Part shown: positions 49,404 to 58,591 of the stretch, one piece after another
How the letters are laid out: every line of letters starts with the position of its first letter
Position numbering within the stretch: the stretch's first letter is position 1
Assembly (NCBI RefSeq): GCF_015354445.1
Contig: NZ_JADKYT010000001.1
Span: 1,671,528-1,735,527, forward strand
Length of the DNA: 64,000 bases
Direction: 5' to 3'
Origin: Methylophilus sp. QUAN
Lineage (GTDB): Bacteria; Pseudomonadota; Gammaproteobacteria; Burkholderiales; Methylophilaceae
Notes under the pieces: model-generated
Database searches by the model: none
Seen by the model: only the letters and a program-made list of their open reading frames with translations
Told to the model about the DNA's origin: nothing
Made by a program: the position numbers and the translations under genes

Positions 49404-50279
49404 ATGCACTCGGTAGAACTTCCGGTAGAGGCGTTGCCATCCCAGCCATGGGCGCAGCGTCTCTTGCCAAAAAGATTATGGTCCCAGGCCTTGCTGATCC
49501 AATGTGTGAGTATGCTGTTGATGACGGGCCTGGCGCCTGGCGTGATCAACAGCGTATTTGCGTTTGAACTACGTAGTTTGGGCATCCGGCTGGATTCGGT
49601 CTGGTTCTGGTTATTACCTCATATCTGCGTTGTCAGTGTGCTCGCGAAAGCTGCGCGCATGCCGGTCTGGTGGCGCTGGATCCATGTGATTTTTCCGGTG
49701 GCTGTGATTTTTATGCAGCAGGTGGCGTTGCCTGCCACGGTGTATTTTGCCGGTTTTGTCATCACCCTGGCTTTATACTGGTCTGTACATAACACACGCG
49801 TCCCGTTTTACCCGTCTTTTCCGTCTACCTGGCGTGCCATGCACCATATTCTGGAACAGCATGCAGACGACCACTCCCTGAAAGTACTCGACATCGGCAG
49901 CGGCATTGGTGATATCGCCATGTTTTTGGCCAAACAACGCATACACGATGAAGTTTCAGGCATCGAAATTGCCCCGTTGCCCTGGGCTATCAGTGCCGTG
50001 CGTGCCATCTTCTCCGGCACCAGCGTTAAATTTACCCTAGGCGATTACCGCGACCTCGATTTTGCAACGCTGGATGTGGTTTTTGCCTATCTATCGCCAG
50101 CCGTGATGAGTGATGTCTGGCAAAAAGTGCAACAGGAAATGCGTCCAGGCAGCTTGTTTGTGAGTTCGGAGTTTCCAGTCACGGCGGTCGATGCCAGCCG
50201 CATTATCTATCCTGCAGTCAATGCGCCAGCCTTGTATGTGTACTGCATCGACGCAACACCATCCCCATCACACCCCTAA
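49404..50279 (+). CDS. Membrane-anchored SAM-dependent methyltransferase-like protein
   Basis: 291 aa. Several hydrophobic helices fill residues about 30-140, then a class I methyltransferase domain with motif I VLDIGSGIGDIAMFL and motif IV-like FAYLSPAVM. The substrate is unknown. It follows flhC by 48 bp on the same strand, so it may be read with flhDC, but a motility role is not shown. The C-terminal part is short for a full methyltransferase fold. Confidence 0.65.
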   Translation: MHSVELPVEALPSQPWAQRLLPKRLWSQALLIQCVSMLLMTGLAPGVINSVFAFELRSLGIRLDSVWFWLLPHICVVSVLAKAARMPVWWRWIHVIFPVAVIFMQQVALPATVYFAGFVITLALYWSVHNTRVPFYPSFPSTWRAMHHILEQHADDHSLKVLDIGSGIGDIAMFLAKQRIHDEVSGIEIAPLPWAISAVRAIFSGTSVKFTLGDYRDLDFATLDVVFAYLSPAVMSDVWQKVQQEMRPGSLFVSSEFPVTAVDASRIIYPAVNAPALYVYCIDATPSPSHP

Positions 50280-50348
50280 GCTTTGATAACGCGCTTTCGC
50301 GGGTCTAAAGGTAGGCAAAGTATTTTAACTATCCTGTGTGCCTGCCGG

Positions 50349-50375
50349 TTAATTTTCAGCCAATCCTGTCGATAT
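50349..50375 (+). promoter_or_regulatory. Sigma-28-like promoter upstream of the PAS-GGDEF-EAL gene
   Basis: TTAATTTT, an 11-base spacer, and GTCGATAT resemble the FliA consensus TAAAGTTT-N11-GCCGATAA with three mismatches across the conserved -35 and two in the -10. It lies 36 bp before the chosen start and would place the gene in the late flagellar class. Confidence 0.45.
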
Positions 50376-50410
50376 GACTGATGCAGCTTAACCAATCAGG
50401 AGTCAGTGTG

Positions 50411-52510
50411 ATGCAGTCTGAGCCCCACCTGCGCGAAGCGCTATCTAGCCGTCATTACCAGTCTTTGCTGGCCTCACTCAACCAGGTCATTATCAGTGAA
50501 ACGCTGGATGGGCTGGTGAGTAGCTGGAATGCAGCCGCTGAGCGCATGTTTGGGTATTCGGCAGAGGAAATGCTTGGTCGTCATATCACGCGTATTTTTC
50601 CAGACGACAAATTAAACGAGCAAAAAAGCATTATTGAGAAGATCAGCAGCGGCGAGCGCTTGTTGCAACTGCGCACGGTGCGCCTGGACAAGGATCAACG
50701 GCCATTGCATGTGATGGTAACTATTTCGCCCATTCTGGATGTGCAGGGCGGGATTGAAGGCATTGCCAGCATTGTTGAGAGCCTGACTGACCTGATCTTT
50801 AAAGAAAAAGCCCTCAATGAACTGACCAAGTATAAAAACAACCTGGCCTCTATCGTTGAGTCTTCTGATGATGCCATTATCAGTAAAACGCTGGAAGGGG
50901 TAGTCACCAGCTGGAACAGGGCGGCAGAGCATATTTTTGGCTATACGGCAGAAGAAATGATAGGCAAGCCCATGCTGACGATCTTTCCGCCAGACCGCAT
51001 TGACGAAGAAACCCAGATACTGAACAAGCTCAAAGCCGGTGAGAAGGTCGATCATTTCCAGACCATACGTTTGCACAAGTCTGGCAAACAGGTGCATCTC
51101 TCGGTCACGGTATCGCCAATTTACGATTCCGAAGGCAATATTGTCGGTGCTTCCAAAATTGCGCGCGACATCACGGAAAAGCTGTATGTGGAAAAACTGA
51201 TCTGGCGGCAGGCCAATTACGATACGCTGACCAATTTGCCCAATCGCAGATTATTCATGGATAGGCTGAACCTGGAAATGAACAAGGCGAAACGGGAGAT
51301 GCATGGTTTAACCGTCATGTTCATCGACCTCGATCATTTCAAGGAGATCAATGATTCGCTGGGCCACGATATTGGCGACGAATTGCTGCTTAAAGTCAGC
51401 ACCAGAATACGCGATTGTTTCCGCCAGTCGGATATGGTTTCGCGTTTTGGCGGCGACGAGTTTGTGGCACTGATGCCGTCGTTGAATCAGCGTGCCGACA
51501 TCGATCACGTCAGTGCCAAACTACTCAAAAAACTCAACGCGCCTTTTACCCTTGAAGATGGCAATATGGTGTATGTGGCGGCCAGTATCGGTATTACGGT
51601 GTATCCCATGGATGGGCATACCGATCAGGAGCTCATCAAGCATGCAGACCAGGCCATGTATGAAGCCAAGCGCAAAGGCCGCAACCAGGCCAGGTACTTT
51701 ATTCCGGCCATGCAAACCTCGCTGGACAAGCACCATCAGCTAGGGGTGGATTTACGCTTTGCCATTCAAAACAATGAGTTTGTACTGCACTATCAGCCGA
51801 TTTTCAATCTGACAACCAACCGGATTGAGAAGGCTGAGGCGTTGATCCGCTGGAATCATCCGCTACTAGGGCAACTGGCACCGATGGAGTTTATCCCGAT
51901 TGCCGAGGAAACAGACATTATCCATCCGCTGGGCGACTGGGTATTCAAGACTGCCAGCCGTCAGCTCAAGCAGTGGATAGATCGCTATCAACTGCCATTG
52001 CAGCTCAGTATCAACAAGTCTCCCGTGCAATTTAACATGGGCAACGATGTGCCTGCCTGGCAAGCCTTTTTGCAGGAAATCGGCCTGTCCGGCGAGCACC
52101 TCATTGTCGAAATCACCGAGTCAACCATGATGGCGCAATCCGAAGTCACACAAAAGAAACTGCTGGGCTTTGCAGATGCTGGGATACAGGTGGCCATTGA
52201 TGATTTTGGCACCGGCTACTCGTCACTGGCTTACCTGAACAAGTTTCATATTGACTACATCAAGATTGACAAAGCCTTTGTGCAAGACATCAAACATGAT
52301 TGCAGCGACTTGCACCTGTGTGAGGCGATTATTGTCATGGCGCATAAACTGGGCCTGAAAGTGGTGGCGGAGGGCGTAGAAACAGAAGAACAGCACCGTT
52401 TGCTGCAATCTATACACTGTGATTACGGCCAGGGCTTTTACTACTCGAGGCCGCTCACCCATGAAGCACTGGAAGCTTTGCTGGCAAACAGCGCGCTGGT
52501 TGCGGTCTAA
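50411..52510 (+). CDS. PAS-PAS-GGDEF-EAL cyclic-di-GMP protein (699 aa)
   Basis: Start chosen at MQSEPHLREAL (50,411) with AGGAG 8 nt upstream. Two similar PAS domains (about 15-125 and 135-260; both have the SWNAAAERMFGYSAEEM type phrase) are followed by a GGDEF domain with intact RFGGDEFVALM and an RxxD inhibitory site (RQSD) five residues before it, then an EAL domain with EALIRW, DDFGTGYSSL and VAEGVETEEQ. Soluble, so it senses a cytosolic ligand or redox state. Situated between flhDC and motAB, it may tune motility. Confidence 0.92.
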   Translation: MQSEPHLREALSSRHYQSLLASLNQVIISETLDGLVSSWNAAAERMFGYSAEEMLGRHITRIFPDDKLNEQKSIIEKISSGERLLQLRTVRLDKDQRPLHVMVTISPILDVQGGIEGIASIVESLTDLIFKEKALNELTKYKNNLASIVESSDDAIISKTLEGVVTSWNRAAEHIFGYTAEEMIGKPMLTIFPPDRIDEETQILNKLKAGEKVDHFQTIRLHKSGKQVHLSVTVSPIYDSEGNIVGASKIARDITEKLYVEKLIWRQANYDTLTNLPNRRLFMDRLNLEMNKAKREMHGLTVMFIDLDHFKEINDSLGHDIGDELLLKVSTRIRDCFRQSDMVSRFGGDEFVALMPSLNQRADIDHVSAKLLKKLNAPFTLEDGNMVYVAASIGITVYPMDGHTDQELIKHADQAMYEAKRKGRNQARYFIPAMQTSLDKHHQLGVDLRFAIQNNEFVLHYQPIFNLTTNRIEKAEALIRWNHPLLGQLAPMEFIPIAEETDIIHPLGDWVFKTASRQLKQWIDRYQLPLQLSINKSPVQFNMGNDVPAWQAFLQEIGLSGEHLIVEITESTMMAQSEVTQKKLLGFADAGIQVAIDDFGTGYSSLAYLNKFHIDYIKIDKAFVQDIKHDCSDLHLCEAIIVMAHKLGLKVVAEGVETEEQHRLLQSIHCDYGQGFYYSRPLTHEALEALLANSALVAV

Positions 52511-52565
52511 CATCCTCATGCAGTTGGCTATGTGATGCTAGCTGTTCTCCCTCTAAATTGACTCA

Positions 52566-52586
52566 AGCCAGCGAATTTGGCTGGCT
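52566..52586 (+). terminator. Weak terminator-like hairpin after the PAS-GGDEF-EAL gene
   Basis: AGCCAGC/GCTGGCT with a 7-nt loop, then AAATCCCTTTTATTT. The T-rich stretch is interrupted, so strength is uncertain. Confidence 0.4.
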
Positions 52587-52668
52587 AAATCCCTTTTATT
52601 TGAAAAAATGAATATGGCTCCTGGTTGCTATGCTACGTGTAGTTAACTGCTAAAAGTGGAGCAAAAGC

Positions 52669-53529
52669 ATGTTTGTCATCATTGGGTATGTCGTAGTTTG
52701 TGGCATGGTGTTTGGGGGGTACGCGCTGGCTGGCGGCCATTTGGGTGCGCTATGGCAGCCGCTGGAGGTCATGATGATTTTCGGTGGTGCGTTTGGGGCT
52801 TTTATTGTCGGTAACGACACCAAAGCCATTAAAGCCACCTTGAAAGCCATTCCCACCTTGTTTAAAGGCTCTAAATATAACAAGCAGTTGTATATGGATT
52901 TGCTGGCCTTGTTGTTCGAAATCCTGACCAAAATCCGCAAGGATGGCCTGATGTCGATTGAGAAAGACATCGAAGACCCTGAATCCAGTGCTTTGTTTAC
53001 TAAATATCCTTCCATTGTGCACGATCATCATCTGGTCGAGTTTATCTGCGATTACCTGCGTCTCATGGTGTCCGGCAATATGGATGCGTTCCAGGTAGAA
53101 AACCTGATGGATAACGAACTGGAAACCCACCATATGGAAGGCCATGTACCTGCCCATTGTATTGCCAAACTGGGCGACGGCTTACCGGCGTTTGGTATTG
53201 TGGCGGCGGTGATGGGCGTGGTGCACACCATGGAAAACGTGGCATTGCCACCTGCTGAGCTGGGTATCCTCATTGCCCACGCGCTGGTGGGTACTTTCCT
53301 CGGTATTTTGCTGGCTTATGGATTTATTGGCCCGTTGTCCGGCCTGCTGGAACAAAAGCTGGAAGAGTCCAGCAAGAGTTTCCAGACTGTTAAAGTCGTG
53401 TTGCTGGCCAGCCTGAATGGTTATGCACCACCGATTGCCGTCGAGTTTGGCCGCAAAGTCCTGTACTCCACTGAGCGTCCTGGCTTTACCGAGCTCGAAG
53501 AGCACGTTAAACAGGCAAAATCCAAGTAA
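52669..53529 (+). CDS. motA: Flagellar motor stator protein MotA
   Basis: 286 aa, four membrane helices, with the large cytoplasmic loop carrying charged residues that contact FliG. The helix-3 segment LGDGLPAFGIVAAVMGVVHTM is diagnostic. Longer MotA of the proton-type group. Start of motA-motB-cheZ-like-cheY-cheA-cheW. Confidence 0.95.
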   Translation: MFVIIGYVVVCGMVFGGYALAGGHLGALWQPLEVMMIFGGAFGAFIVGNDTKAIKATLKAIPTLFKGSKYNKQLYMDLLALLFEILTKIRKDGLMSIEKDIEDPESSALFTKYPSIVHDHHLVEFICDYLRLMVSGNMDAFQVENLMDNELETHHMEGHVPAHCIAKLGDGLPAFGIVAAVMGVVHTMENVALPPAELGILIAHALVGTFLGILLAYGFIGPLSGLLEQKLEESSKSFQTVKVVLLASLNGYAPPIAVEFGRKVLYSTERPGFTELEEHVKQAKSK

Positions 53530-53554
53530 CTATTAAGGCCGCCGGGAGAGCGTC

Positions 53555-54499
53555 ATGGCAGAAGAGCATATTGCCCCGATTATTGTCAAAAAGATCAAAA
53601 AGGGTGGCGGTGGCCATCACGGTGGCGCCTGGAAGATTGCCTATGCTGACTTTGTGACAGCGATGATGGCGTTTTTCCTGTTGATGTGGTTGCTGGGGTC
53701 TACCTCCAAGGCGCAAAAAGAGGGCATTGCCGAATATTTTCAGACGCCTTTGCATATGGTGCTCATGGGGCCTTCACTCGGCCAGAGTGACTCGGCCCTG
53801 AAGAATACCGGTGGTAAAGATGTCACCAAAAAACAAGGTCAGGTCAAGCCGGTAGAAGGCGATCCGGGCAAGCTCAAAACCGTCAAACTGGAAGACGTTA
53901 AAGAAGTCTTGAAACAGGCCGAAAAAGTCAAACTGGAGGCCTTGAAAGCCAAGATTGAGCAGGCCATCGAAGACAACCCGACCTTGCAGCAATTCAAGTC
54001 ACAGCTCAAGCTGGATATCACTAGTGAAGGCTTGCGCGTGCAGATTATTGACGAGCAAAACCGGCCCATGTTTGAGAACGCCAAAGCCGAATTGCAGCCT
54101 TATGCCAAAACGATTTTGCGTGAAATCGGCAAAACGCTGAATGGGGTAGATAACAAAATCAGTTTGTCCGGCCATACCGATGCAGCGGGTTATGCCAATG
54201 GCGACCATGGCTACAGTAACTGGGAGTTGTCTGCTGACCGCGCCAACGCTTCACGGCGTGAGTTGATTGCGGGCGGCATGGATGAAACCAAGCTCATGCG
54301 GGTTGTTGGCCTGGGCTCGGCCATCATGATGGACAAGGAAAATCCGTTTAATCCGATTAACCGCCGCATCAGTTTAATAGTGATGAACAAGGAAACGGAA
54401 GAGGAGTTACTCAAGGATAACGAACAGATTTCTGTCAGTGAGCATGACAAAACGCAAGTAGAGGCATTGCAGAATAAAACGGAAAAGCCTTCACCATAG
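53555..54499 (+). CDS. motB: Flagellar motor stator protein MotB
   Basis: 314 aa. Membrane helix with the channel Asp (KIAYADFVTAMMAFFLLMWLL), a Lys-rich linker, and an OmpA-like peptidoglycan-binding domain (SLSGHTDAAGYANGD). Ribosome site GGGAGAG. 25 bp after motA. Confidence 0.95.
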   Translation: MAEEHIAPIIVKKIKKGGGGHHGGAWKIAYADFVTAMMAFFLLMWLLGSTSKAQKEGIAEYFQTPLHMVLMGPSLGQSDSALKNTGGKDVTKKQGQVKPVEGDPGKLKTVKLEDVKEVLKQAEKVKLEALKAKIEQAIEDNPTLQQFKSQLKLDITSEGLRVQIIDEQNRPMFENAKAELQPYAKTILREIGKTLNGVDNKISLSGHTDAAGYANGDHGYSNWELSADRANASRRELIAGGMDETKLMRVVGLGSAIMMDKENPFNPINRRISLIVMNKETEEELLKDNEQISVSEHDKTQVEALQNKTEKPSP

Positions 54500-54534
54500 C
54501 AAGGAATAGAGAAAAGGCTGGCCGTTAAAGCGTA

Positions 54535-54570
54535 CAAGAAATAAGTCATTTTTACATTGTTTATTTCTTG
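54535..54570. repeat. 10-bp inverted repeat between motB and the CheZ-like gene
   Basis: CAAGAAATAA and its exact complement are 16 bases apart, 38 bp before the chosen start. It could be an operator or a processing hairpin; there is no T tract. Confidence 0.4.
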
Positions 54571-54607
54571 ATTGAAAAACCGGGGAATCAGGCAAGATAG
54601 GACCACT

Positions 54608-55150
54608 ATGAAAACATTGCCCATAGAAGAGTTAAGAGAATTACTGGCCGCAGTCTCGCGTCACGGTGACTGGCACCTGCTCGAAATCGAAACCGATTTG
54701 CAGCAAACTGCCTTTTTACTGAATGAAGCGATTGAAAAGCTGAGCGCCAGTTTTATGACGGTGTATGCCCAGCTCACAGACCAACAGGCTGCACTGCAGT
54801 TGTTGGCAGACGCTGGCAAATTGCAACCGGAAGAAATGCAGCAACTGCAGGTGTTTCAGGACAGCATCGGTCTGGAAGTGAATAAAGTGGTGACCGGCAT
54901 GCAGTTCCAGGACATGACCAACCAGTTGTTGCAGCGCACCATCAACCGTGTGCATGGCTTAAAAGATTTGTTACATGAGCTGTCCAGTCATCAGTTTCCG
55001 ATGGCTGCGGATGACGAGCATGAAGAAATCAGACGCTTCATCATGCAGCTTAACCAGAATTTTGATCAGGGTAGCCAGCACCTGACCGGCAATTTACGCA
55101 AGTCGGTCAACCAGCAAGACTTGGCTACCGGTGACATAGACTTATTTTAA
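54608..55150 (+). CDS. cheZ: CheZ-like chemotaxis phosphatase
   Basis: Start chosen at MKTLPIEELRELL (54,608); an upstream Met in frame adds 12 poorly fitting residues. About 180 aa, all helical. The motif GMQFQDMTNQLLQRTINRV contains the CheZ catalytic D-x3-Q (Asp and Gln in QDMTNQ) that dephosphorylates CheY. The gene sits directly before cheY. The C-terminus ends GDIDLF, similar in character to the CheY-binding tail of CheZ. Smaller than E. coli CheZ (about 214 aa). Confidence 0.7.
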   Translation: MKTLPIEELRELLAAVSRHGDWHLLEIETDLQQTAFLLNEAIEKLSASFMTVYAQLTDQQAALQLLADAGKLQPEEMQQLQVFQDSIGLEVNKVVTGMQFQDMTNQLLQRTINRVHGLKDLLHELSSHQFPMAADDEHEEIRRFIMQLNQNFDQGSQHLTGNLRKSVNQQDLATGDIDLF

Positions 55151-55193
55151 TACAGCAGCGTTTAACGAAATTAGTGAAAAAGGCGAATCAAAC

Positions 55194-55562
55194 ATGGCGA
55201 AAACAATTTTAACAGTAGACGACTCCGGATCCCTGCGTCAGATGGTGGCTTTTAGTCTGAAAGCTGCTGGCTATGATGTCGTGCAGGCCGTCGATGGTCA
55301 GGATGGCCTCAATAAAGCCAAGGAAAAAACTGTGGATCTGGTACTGACAGATCAAAACATGCCGGTGATGGATGGCCTGACCCTGATTACCAATTTGCGC
55401 ACACTCGCTTCCTACCAGAAAGTGCCTATCCTGATGTTGACCACAGAGTCTTCTGACGAGATGAAGGCAAAAGGGAAAGCGGCAGGTGCCAATGGCTGGT
55501 TGGTGAAGCCTTTTGATCCTAAACGCCTGATTGAAGTTGTTCAAAAAGTAATCGGTGCCTAA
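55194..55562 (+). CDS. cheY: Chemotaxis response regulator CheY
   Basis: 122-aa single receiver domain: acid pair in TVDDSGSLR, phospho-acceptor Asp in LVLTDQNMPVMDG, Thr in LMLTTESS and Lys in LVKPFDPKRL. Binds FliM when phosphorylated by CheA. Followed 30 bp later by cheA. Confidence 0.93.
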   Translation: MAKTILTVDDSGSLRQMVAFSLKAAGYDVVQAVDGQDGLNKAKEKTVDLVLTDQNMPVMDGLTLITNLRTLASYQKVPILMLTTESSDEMKAKGKAAGANGWLVKPFDPKRLIEVVQKVIGA

Positions 55563-55592
55563 GCGCCGCTGGTAAAGGAACTGGAGTAAACA

Positions 55593-57977
55593 ATGACAGT
55601 GGATATGAGCCAGTTTTATGAGGTGTTCTTTGACGAAGCCGAGGAGTTGTTGGCTGAAGCAGAGCACCTGTTGCTTGGTATCGATGTGGAATCGCCAGAT
55701 GTCGAGCAATTAAACGCTATTTTCAGAGCGGCACACTCTATTAAAGGGGGCGCCGCTACGTTTGGTTTTATGGACATGACAGAAATTACGCATGTGCTGG
55801 AAAACCTGCTCGACAAAATCCGTAAAAACGAGATGGCGTTGACCACCGAACACGTGGATGCGTTTTTGGCTGCCAAAGATGTGATCAAGATGCAAGTCGA
55901 TGGTCATCGTCATGGCTCAGACGTGAATGCTGAGCAAGTGAGCGATGTCGCGATGATGCTGAAGTCACTTTCTGAAGGCAAGGCCGCGGTGGTAGCTGCA
56001 CCGGTTGAGGCCGCTGCCAGTGTTGAAGCTGCGCCTGCTGCAGCGCCAGCCGCTGAAGTGGCAAAACCTGCATTGACGATTACGGACGAGGAAAAAGCCA
56101 AAGGCATGACCTTGTACGACGTTGGTTTGCCTACCGTGACTGAAAAAGACCTGGCTAACCTCAAAGACGAGTTGGCCTTGTTAGGTGAAGTCGCCGTGTA
56201 TCAACGCAGCGAGAATGTACATGCCGTGCTGGTGAAAACTGATTCCAGTGCTGACGACATTGTCTCTATCTGTTCCTTTATTGTTGACGCCGATGCCTTG
56301 GTGATCCAGGTTGCGGGCGATACAACCAGTGCGCCTGCACCAGCCGCCGTGGAAACGGCACCAGTTGCCGCTCCGGTGGAAGCCGCACCAGCGCCTGCAG
56401 CAGATGCCGGTTATGGTTTCTTTGATAATGATCCGATTATCAAAACTGACGCCAAAGCGGATGATGGCAAAGTGCAAGTGGCTGAAGAAATGGGCTACGG
56501 TCTGTTTGCCAGCAATGGCCAGGACCAGCAGGAAGAGGGCTACGGTTTCTTTGCACCGTTCAAACCACATCCTGATGCGCCTAAGGCACAAATGATTGGT
56601 GATGATAATGCAGCCGCTGCGATGGCAAAAGCCAAGGCAGAAGCAGCCGCAACACCGGTGGCCGCAGCACCGCAAGAAGAACGCCGTCAGCAACAAGGCC
56701 GTCGTGAAACTGACAAGCCTGCTGCAGCCGCACAGAGTGCAGAAAGCACTTCGATTCGTGTGGGCATCGAGAAAGTGGACCAGTTGATTAACCTGGTCGG
56801 CGAACTGGTGATTACACAAGCGATGATTGAGCAACGTGTGAATGCCCTCGACCCGGTCGATAACGAAGCATTGATTAATAGTGTTGGCCAGTTGACCCGT
56901 AACACCCGTGACCTGCAAGAGTCTGTGATGTCTATCCGCATGATGCCGATGGACTTTGTGTTCTCACGCTTCCCACGTATGGTGCGTGACCTGGCGGGTA
57001 AATTGGGCAAAAAAGTTGAATTTGTTACCAGCGGTGCAACTACTGAGCTGGATAAGAGTTTGATTGAGCGTATTGTGGATCCATTGACCCACCTGGTACG
57101 TAACAGCGTTGACCACGGTATTGAAAAACCGGAAGTGCGCCGTGAAATGGGCAAGCCGGAAAGCGGTACGTTAACCCTGTCTGCAGCACATAAAGGCGGC
57201 AGCATCGTGATTGAAGTGACCGATGACGGCGGTGGTTTGAACCGCGACAAGATTCTGGCCAAAGCAGCCTCCAATGGTTTGCCTGTCAATGAAAGCATGA
57301 CTGACAACGAAGTATTCAGCCTGATTTTTGCACCAGGTTTCTCCACGGCTGAGGTGGTCACCGATGTGTCTGGCCGTGGTGTAGGCATGGACGTGGTGAA
57401 ACGGAATATTACCTCCATGGGCGGTCATATTGAGATTCGCTCAGCGCTTGGCTATGGCACAACCATTTCGATTTCATTGCCACTCACACTGGCGATTCTG
57501 GACGGTATGTCTGTGTCGCTGGGCAAGAGCATCTATGTGGTGCCTCTGAACCTGATTGTAGAAACACTGCAACCACGTGCCGAGGACTTGAAAACAGTGA
57601 CTGGCGAAGGTTTGATGGTGCATGTGCGTGGCGAATACTTACCGATTATCGCCTTGCATGCCTTGTTTAATCATCCAACCGAGATCACGACCCCGACTGA
57701 CGGTGTGTTATTGATCCTGGAGGCCGACGGTAAGAAATCCGCCTTGTTTGTCGACCGTTTGGTTGGCCAGCAGCAAGTGGTGATCAAGAGTCTGGAAACC
57801 AACTTCAAGCGTATTCCGGGCGTCTCGGGCGCCACCATCATGGGCGATGGCTCAGTGGCACTGATTCTGGATGTGCCAGCCATTATCCAGATGGGGCAAA
57901 CCACAAACTATGTGACGGGTGGCATGGCATTTTCCAACCAGAACTATTTAACTTCACAAAATACCATCAATGCATAA
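55593..57977 (+). CDS. cheA: Chemotaxis histidine kinase CheA
   Basis: 794 aa. P1 with phospho-His in AAHSIKGGAATFGF, an Ala/Pro-rich linker, a middle region with three GYGxF phrases (GYGFFDND, GYGLFASN, GYGFFAPF), dimerisation P3, ATPase P4 (RNSVDHGIEKPEVR, then DDGGGLNRDKI and GRGVGMDVV) and CheW-like P5. The classical P2 CheY-binding domain is replaced or reshaped in the linker region (about 165-250). All kinase motifs are intact. Confidence 0.95.
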   Translation: MTVDMSQFYEVFFDEAEELLAEAEHLLLGIDVESPDVEQLNAIFRAAHSIKGGAATFGFMDMTEITHVLENLLDKIRKNEMALTTEHVDAFLAAKDVIKMQVDGHRHGSDVNAEQVSDVAMMLKSLSEGKAAVVAAPVEAAASVEAAPAAAPAAEVAKPALTITDEEKAKGMTLYDVGLPTVTEKDLANLKDELALLGEVAVYQRSENVHAVLVKTDSSADDIVSICSFIVDADALVIQVAGDTTSAPAPAAVETAPVAAPVEAAPAPAADAGYGFFDNDPIIKTDAKADDGKVQVAEEMGYGLFASNGQDQQEEGYGFFAPFKPHPDAPKAQMIGDDNAAAAMAKAKAEAAATPVAAAPQEERRQQQGRRETDKPAAAAQSAESTSIRVGIEKVDQLINLVGELVITQAMIEQRVNALDPVDNEALINSVGQLTRNTRDLQESVMSIRMMPMDFVFSRFPRMVRDLAGKLGKKVEFVTSGATTELDKSLIERIVDPLTHLVRNSVDHGIEKPEVRREMGKPESGTLTLSAAHKGGSIVIEVTDDGGGLNRDKILAKAASNGLPVNESMTDNEVFSLIFAPGFSTAEVVTDVSGRGVGMDVVKRNITSMGGHIEIRSALGYGTTISISLPLTLAILDGMSVSLGKSIYVVPLNLIVETLQPRAEDLKTVTGEGLMVHVRGEYLPIIALHALFNHPTEITTPTDGVLLILEADGKKSALFVDRLVGQQQVVIKSLETNFKRIPGVSGATIMGDGSVALILDVPAIIQMGQTTNYVTGGMAFSNQNYLTSQNTINA

Positions 57978-57989
57978 GGAGCATATGCA

Positions 57990-58505
57990 ATGAGTACAAG
58001 CACAGAAATGAGCAATTCCTTGAGCGGCAACGCAGGTAATGGCTTGAAAACCGCAGCGGGTGAATACCTGACCTTTGTCCTGGGCAGCGAGCAATACGGC
58101 ATCGAGATTCTCAAGGTGCAAGAGATTCGCGGCTACGACGCGGTGACCCAAATCGCCAACATGCCGTCTTTCATTAAAGGCGTGATTAACCTGCGCGGCA
58201 AGATCGTGCCTATTGTCGATTTGCGTATTAAATTCAACCTGGGCAAGGTCGAGTATAACGAATTCACCGTGGTGATTATTCTCAACCTCAACGGGCGTAT
58301 TGTCGGCATCGTCGTCGATGGCGTGTCGGATGTGCGTGAGTTGCGTGAAGAGCATCTGCGTGAAGTGCCATCACTGGTGACCCGTATTGATACCAAGTAC
58401 ATCGTCGGCCTGGCGACCATCGAGCAGGAAATGCTGATCCTGGTGGACATCGATAAGCTGATGACCAGCGATGAAATGCAACTGATGGAAGCCGCAGTAC
58501 ATTAA
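57990..58505 (+). CDS. cheW: Chemotaxis coupling protein CheW
   Basis: 171 aa. SH3-like CheW domain with [37 protein letters not shown] and IVVDGVSDV. Couples receptors to CheA. It begins 12 bp after cheA; the receptor gene follows 86 bp later. Confidence 0.95.
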   Translation: MSTSTEMSNSLSGNAGNGLKTAAGEYLTFVLGSEQYGIEILKVQEIRGYDAVTQIANMPSFIKGVINLRGKIVPIVDLRIKFNLGKVEYNEFTVVIILNLNGRIVGIVVDGVSDVRELREEHLREVPSLVTRIDTKYIVGLATIEQEMLILVDIDKLMTSDEMQLMEAAVH

Positions 58506-58591
58506 TTAACAGAAAACTATAAAAACGTGCACAACAGCAAAAACATAAGCGCGACTACTCTTAACGGAGATCTTTTTTAAGGATAAAAATT

